Below, in pieces: positions 58,899-64,000 of a stretch of 64,000 bases of DNA. The position numbers were made by a program, and so were the translations under genes. The stretch is taken from positions 18,742,967 to 18,806,966 of the forward strand of contig CM055102.1 of NCBI GenBank assembly GCA_029204225.1, in the 5' to 3' direction. The notes under the pieces are model-generated. The model had not been told where the DNA came from, did no database searches, and saw nothing but the letters and a program-made list of their open reading frames with translations. The stretch is from Diphasiastrum complanatum. Lineage: Eukaryota; Streptophyta; Lycopodiopsida; Lycopodiales; Lycopodiaceae. Every line of letters begins with the position of its first letter. Positions within the stretch are counted from its first letter, which is position 1.

Positions 58899-59328
58899 TA
58901 TTTGCAATATGCGATTTATCTTGCAAAGAAAACAGAAGCATTTCTGTTAAAACCTGGGGTTATAGTTGCTTGAGAATTTGGAATGACTAGAAGAAACGAG
59001 CAGATACAATCATGTGCGCGAGCTTTAGATGCTAATTGCAGAGTTTTGTGCTTTAGAGAAAGAAACATCTGAACCATAATCATGAAGGAATGGTTAATAC
59101 CACTGCGCGCTCATGTGCTAGTAAAAATATAAGCACCAAAGATTGCATGAAGCATCCGAATTAAATCTTACTAAAAAAATCTTTGAGGATCAAAGGTCAA
59201 CGTCTATTCAACGATTGTCTCGCTATCCATTCTTACCTTAGATAATAAGACCTGAGCATCGCAATGCTTGTTATCCCAGTCAAGAAAACTAGTAGCTTCT
59301 GGAGCAGCTTCAATGTTGTGGATGTAAC

Positions 59329-59574
59329 TCAAGTAGCTTTTATCTCTTGATGCTTTGTAAAGCCATACAACACTCCATAATAATTCATCCTGGCGAGATT
59401 GGCGACAATAATTGCAGCAATTCTTATCAGAATCAATGAAGCATTTCCCAGAAGGAGATAAAAACTGTCATTGAAAAGGTACGTCATAGCCGGAATAAAG
59501 TTGTAGAAGGGAGATACGGCCAATCCCAAAGCATCACTGTAGACACTCCTGTGCTGGTCCGCGAACGCAAAAAC
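59329..59574 (-). CDS. Terminal exon of an unrecognised hydrophobic protein
   Basis: On the minus strand an acceptor (CACTGCAG) at 59575-59577 opens an 81-codon frame ending in TGA at 59329-59331. The peptide starts VFAFADQHRSVYSDALGLAV and has hydrophobic segments SPFYNFIPAMTYLF and FYLLLGNASLILIRIAAIIV, ending RMNYYGVLYGFTKHQEIKAT. It looks like the C-terminus of a membrane protein. Coding quality is good: balanced codon use, no stops, a clean acceptor. I do not recognise the family. Upstream exons should be at higher coordinates, but 59.7-62.3 kb is MITE-like and Gypsy DNA and none was found. It could alternatively be an orphan exon of a broken gene. Confidence 0.55.
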   Translation of the reverse strand, partial: VFAFADQHRSVYSDALGLAVSPFYNFIPAMTYLFNDSFYLLLGNASLILIRIAAIIVANLARMNYYGVLYGFTKHQEIKAT

Positions 59575-59734
59575 CTGCAGTGGAAGACCGATAATGACCG
59601 CTTCACAAAAGTGTAGATTCAGAAAGCACGTTTTAATAACTATTCATAACAAGTTGCCGTTGTTGAGTAGACAGCCTAATTCAAATCTTGCACATAGAGG
59701 AAGATGAAGTTATGACCTGGTACCGCGAGACCTA

Positions 59735-59735
<1 letters not shown>

Positions 59736-59766
<31 letters not shown>
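59736..59766. repeat. (AT)n microsatellite
   Basis: Fifteen or so AT units immediately left of the MITE-like element. TA-rich sites are favoured targets for several DNA transposons. Confidence 0.9.
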
Positions 59767-59772
<6 letters not shown>

Positions 59773-59778
59773 ATAATA

Positions 59779-60118
59779 GACATGAGGGTCCGGGCTGGAC
59801 ATTATGCGTCCAATTTTATTTTATTTTATTTTTAATTTTTTAGCACAAAAAATGAAAAAAAATGAAAAAAAAAAAACGAGATTCCAATTTTATTTTTATT
59901 TTTATTTTAAATTTTTATCACAAAAAATGAAAAAAAAAAAAAAAAAAACGAATGCGGCCGCGCCAGGGGTGCGTCCGGGTCCCTGGAAGCGTCCGTTTTT
60001 TTAAAAAAAAAATTTTATTTTTTTACTGTTAAAAAAAAAAACGGACGAGTCTAACCCGCGTTCGGGGGCGAACACGTCCGGACACGGAATGTCCGCGTCC
60101 GGCTCGGACCCTCATGTC
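59779..60118. mobile_element. MITE-like element with terminal inverted repeats
   Basis: Ends are GACATGAGGGTCCGGGC (59779-59795) and the inverse of GACATGAGGGTCCGAGC (60118-60102): 16 of 17 match. The inverted similarity continues inward (GGACATTATGCGTCC versus GGACATTCCGTGTCC) after a 7-bp indel. The interior has a roughly 70-bp A/T-rich direct duplication (about 59811-59882 and 59885-59953) and GC-rich GCGTCCGG words. It has no coding capacity. Target-site duplications are unclear, so the class is undetermined. Confidence 0.6.
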
Positions 60119-60400
60119 CGTTAATTAAAAAAAAAAAACAGATGCGTCCGGGGGTCCGGACGCGTCTGGACGCATGCGTCCGGGATACAGATGCACGGTA
60201 TGTGATCCAACTTAATGCAAGAAAACGATGCGTGTTTGAAAGAAAAGATATTGTTGAATTGGATACACACGACGAACCACCACCCAATTTTGACACGTTT
60301 TGGAAGAACCTGAACCACTCATCCAAACTCCAAATGATGTCGAAATGATGGGAGAAGAACGTACAAATGAAAATGATGAGATTCCTACGATCGTACAAGA
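60119..60400. other. GC-rich GCGTCCG repeats and unassigned sequence
   Basis: Just outside the MITE-like ends, 60140-60190 has several further GCGTCCGG/GGACGC words in both orientations (for example GGTCCGGACGCGTC). A plus-strand coding-like string (YVIQLNARKRCVFERKDIVE) follows at 60200-60260 but has no recognised family. Confidence 0.4.
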
Positions 60401-62280
60401 CCAAATTGGGGAAAAATTGAGGCCCCCACGTTTGGTTGAGATAAAATCAGAAGAGAGAAGGCATTGGATCGCGTGAATTTGATATGATTTAAGATCTGCT
60501 CATCCGTAAGCTCTGCATCCTCATTATGAGTCAAGACATAAATCACATGAATTAGATCATCTTCAATCGGATCTGGTATTGGATTTGTTGATATCCAAGC
60601 TACATTCATCATGTTCAATGGAAAATTGATCTGCGTATCCAAAGTTTGATTTGGTAATAGAATCTCACTCAATTAGGATTGATTATCTCGTGGACACATA
60701 TAGCCTACTATACAATCCATTGTTGCTGCAAGAGCTTGGTTCCAATTGACAATATCAATTTGAGAGTCATAGTGAACTCCCAAAGTCTTCACTTGTCGAT
60801 CACAGATATGATCTGTTGTTGATGAATCATCATCTCCTTTTGGACTACTGACCTGACAGTTTAAGTGATTGGATCAACTTTGACTGCATGCTCACAATTA
60901 TCGAAAGTAATTTTTTCGATGCCCCAGTTATGAATTACTTGCGCAACTTGTGACCATGGAGGGCCCAATATGCACGATATACATTCGGTGCGTCAGGTAA
61001 GTCCATTACTAAAAAAGTAATGACAAACTGAACTCCGGCAATTTTGACAAGTATATCTTCTACCATCCCTTTAGGATGGATTGTCGTTTGATCAGCTAGC
61101 TTTATGGTGAAAGTGGCAAGCTTCATCTTTGTAAGTCCTCATTTTGAACATAGCTTTGTTGAAATTAGGTTAACTCTAGAACTTCCATCTATCACGGGTG
61201 CTTCTTTTCCAAACTATTTATGTTGTATTGGCAAGGTGATGTTTCATTGCTCACTTTCTCGAGCTATTCCGACATTGAGTACTTCATTCGTTTCTTCAAA
61301 CCTGGCACAAAAAAGTAGCCTCTAATGGACTGGTGGTTCAATCTGAATTAATCTTTTTGCTAATACTTCTTTTGCTTTTGCAACCAACTTAAGAAATTCT
61401 CCCAGTGTAATATCCATCTTGTTTGACAAAATATTCACGATCATTTTCGTTTGCGGTGCTTCGAGTTCTGTCATCTTGAAAGGTTCTATGGATTATGTCC
61501 TTCCAGTTGTGGCATAGGTGAAGAATGAGCATCGGCTACTACCTCTAGGGCCCATTGTCTCGCTGCTTGTTGTTGCGTGGTAGCATAGATAGCGTACTGC
61601 TCTGAAGGACCAATTTCTTGATCATTATTGTGATTCTATTGCTCATTAACATTGTAAGGTTCTAGTTCCAATAAATTACCAAGAGGAGCTTGTTGTCCTA
61701 GTGGAGTTGGCAAAGTTGGTCATTCAAGAAATCCAAGGGAAAAGTTGTGAGCCTTAACTTCAAGTCCCTTTGCATAAGTAGGTTCCCAATATTGAAGCTT
61801 AGCATACCTTTGCTAGATAATCCGAGGAGTAAATGAGCAAAAAGCTGATTCTTGTCCCGTAGAATTGCACAGATGACAAATAGCATTCGTCATTCGTTGT
61901 TTCAATGTTGTACATTCATTCATGGTATGATTTCTTGCACAAATTGAACACCAGACATTTTTCCAACTAGGAAGGGTCTTAGAAAACTTTTCTATTGCCT
62001 TGCTACTATGAGGTTGCACCTCTTCCAAAGTCTTCCGCTTCTCGTCGAATTGAGATTGCATCTTATCCAGCTGCATTTGCCGCTTTTGACCAAGTTTCTC
62101 GAACTCGTTGATCATCAATTCCACAGTATCATGCACATTAATATTCGTGGATGCAATAGTGGGGAATGTAGCGGTTTGTCCCGATGTATATGACAACATT
62201 CCAATATTTGGTTCATTATCAGAATCTTCATCCTCCTCTCGTATCGCATCGTCCATAGCATTTGTTGAGAACATATACTT
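60400..62280 (-). pseudogene. Gypsy gag and protease, minus orientation
   Basis: The minus strand reads AIREEDEDSDNEPNIGMLSY, a coiled region (VELMINEFEKLGQKRQMQLD) and a zinc-binding stretch (CSICARNHTMNECTTLKQRM). After stops and frameshifts it reaches protease VIDGSSRVNLISTKL (about 61175) and LADQTTIHPKGMVEDILVKI. The AIREEDE block is shared with the gag at 43555-44150, so these are related Gypsy families. The RT does not follow before 60400. The gag N-terminal domain is also missing to the right. Confidence 0.75.
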
Positions 62281-62709
62281 ACTTTTGTAAAGAGAACATT
62301 TTTTGACAAAAATAGGTCAATATGACAAATGGCCTTGTCAAAATGTTCGCCCAACTCACTAATTATCCAGAAATAGTAAGTAGGACTAACACAGACGCTG
62401 GCGAAGGTTTAGGCAAAGGTTCTTCTCAGAGAATCGATATTTTTGCAAAAAGGTGTTAAACTTTCACAAAAGGTTACTAGCAACTAGATGAACAATCACT
62501 TTTGATTGGGCAAGGGAGTGCGAAGAACGTGAATGGAGAAGAGAGCAGAAATATTGTGGAATAGCTCTCTTGTTACAATCAGCTGCTAGATGCAAAAACA
62601 GTCTAATAGAAAACTTATGCTAAGTATAATCACAACTTTAAGTGTTCTAGTTGCCCAACAGGATCTTAAATTAGTTCATACTCACAAAAACGAGAATATA
62701 GTCCACCGA

Positions 62710-63733
62710 AGAGATTAGAAATGGTTTGTGTGTGTGGTATTATTGGAAATCAGATTCAATATAAAGTTTGTTCTGAAATAGATTGAGATAGCAGTGTGAT
62801 AGCGCAAGTTCCTTAGGCATCAAAGACAACCATCGTCTGATCTGAAATTGAGGAGTCGTAGATGTTCGTGTTCTGATCAGAGTGAGTGAAGAAATGTTAT
62901 TAAACAACAATAAAGTGCATTCAATCACAACAAGCATTCATCTACGTTATACACAGATAGAAAAACATGATGTTGCTATATTACACTAAAGCACAATAAA
63001 ATAGCAATTACAACAAAAAATGGTGGCGTAACTGGGAGGCTCAAATAATACGTCTCATGGACGGAGCATCAAGTAAAATGTGCTTTGACGATGTATTTAT
63101 ACATTGCATCTCTATATCTAATTACAATGAATGCTTGTCATCTAACTAAGTATCTCACTGTACTTAGGAAGTAGTTTAGCTACAATGACAGAATGATAGC
63201 TATACGAAGTGTATTCAATTTCGGGATTGCTGACGCGGATGAGGACGTCGCAAATTCTCTCACTTTGCAAATTCGAGGAAGTGGCTGGGAACGTCCTTCG
63301 TTCAAAATAGACGACCTTCTCTTTTTCTCTCTCTTCAAGTTTTTCGCAAAAAAGCTGAAGGTGCCCTAAAATGGTTGAACTTTGAACTGTGCCTAAGTGT
63401 TGCATTTCGGAGAAATGCAAAAAAGGTGAAGTTGTTGCAAACATAGCTCATTTTTGCAGACTGTCACGACACTTAGAGTATTTTTGCAGACTATCGTGAA
63501 AGTAATGTATTTTTGCAAACTTGTTCTAAATGCTAATTTCGTGGAAGTCCTTGAAGATGGCCAAGTCTTCAATGACTTCAAAATATTGAACTTAATATGT
63601 GAACTTGAAATTATGATAGGATTGGTTACCCTTTGCTGGAGATCAACTGGAAGCCTGTTGTAGACATTCTTCAAATAAATTGGTTGTCTGAGTTGTAATT
63701 CCAAGGAGACAATTGTGGGCTTAATTTCCAACA
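62710..63733 (-). mobile_element. Copia E 3' LTR, minus orientation
   Basis: Begins TGTTGGAAATTAAGCCC at 63733 directly after a polypurine tract (AAGGGGAAC, 63742-63734). The distal end is uncertain; about 1 kb leftwards the sequence changes near 62710. Open frames inside it are not considered genes. Confidence 0.5.
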
Positions 63734-63746
63734 GTTCCCCTTAAGG

Positions 63747-64000
63747 TCACAATTGGTGCCTTGGTATCTTCGTCAGATTCAGCATATTGAAGATCTTTTG
63801 ATGCTTGAACCTGGGAAGCGCTTTGGTGAAGATGTCTGCGACCATTTCTGTTGTGGAGTAGTATTAAAGGATCACTTGCCCTGAGAAAACTTTCTCTCGA
63901 ATGAAATGATATTGGATTTCTATGTGCCTGGATTTGCCAGAAAATCTCGGATTCAGTGACAGTGAAATACAACTCAAGTTGTCACACAGAATGGTGGTAG
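63747..64000 (-). pseudogene. Copia E RNase H C-terminus (runs off the window)
   Basis: The minus strand reads CDNLSCISLSLNPRFSGKSR, HIEIQYHFIREKVFSGQVIL, a stop, then YYSTTEMVADIFTKALPRFK and HQKIFNMLNL, ending with TGA at 63747-63749. These are the standard closing motifs of a Copia polyprotein. The rest of the element lies beyond the right edge. Confidence 0.85.

Noticed and set aside
1-64000. tRNA, rRNA, snoRNA or miRNA genes
   Set aside because: No recognisable tRNA arms or rRNA stretches were seen by eye; a covariance-model scan would be needed to exclude small RNAs.

Overview
This window looks like nuclear DNA of a land plant with a large, repeat-rich genome. The evidence is GT-AG introns of up to 6.4 kb, two genes with chloroplast-type N-termini, and extensive decayed Copia and Gypsy LTR retrotransposons plus CACTA, hAT and LINE relics. 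Long introns packed with retroelements suggest a gymnosperm or fern more than a compact angiosperm, but the sequence alone does not settle this. There is no operon, CRISPR array, recognisable rRNA or tRNA, or any bacterial signal.

Three host loci are supported, all on the minus strand. (1) A ten-exon gene (19993 down to 694) encodes a predicted 355-residue plastid membrane protein of unknown function; it was assembled here by matching splice sites and reading phase. (2) A four-exon gene (37456 down to 34139) encodes a 316-residue chloroplast ribonucleoprotein with an acidic region and two RRMs. (3) The last exon of an unrecognised hydrophobic protein lies at 59574-59329; no upstream exon was found in the window.

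The rest is mobile DNA and its debris. Introns 3 and 2 of gene 1 hold Copia fragments (8.4-11.9 kb), a polygalacturonase-like gene scrap (12 kb) and a Gypsy element whose gag is split into opposite orientations (14.3-18.4 kb). Copia and LINE relics fill 22-29 kb. From 39.6 to 57.5 kb there is a dense mosaic: Copia A (gag to RT N-terminus), a Gypsy LTR-PBS-gag piece, Copia B (protease to RNase H), Copia C (RT to RNase H), a minus-strand Gypsy element, and a Copia/hAT patchwork inside that Gypsy. A CACTA-type DUF4216 piece follows at 57.5 kb, then a GC-rich MITE-like element near 60 kb, another minus-strand Gypsy gag-protease (60.4-62.3 kb), and the 3' end of one more Copia element that runs off the right edge.

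All retroelement reading frames examined are broken by stops, frameshifts, deletions or changed catalytic residues. The recurring unusual theme is internal inversion: at least three LTR elements have adjoining halves in opposite orientation, as expected from self-integration or local inversion. Nothing here proves a new molecular system. The best leads are the unknown plastid gene with its 31-nt micro-exon, the unexplained 1.5-kb stop-poor segment inside the Gypsy element at 16.5-18.0 kb, the chimeric ORFs, and the MITE-like element.
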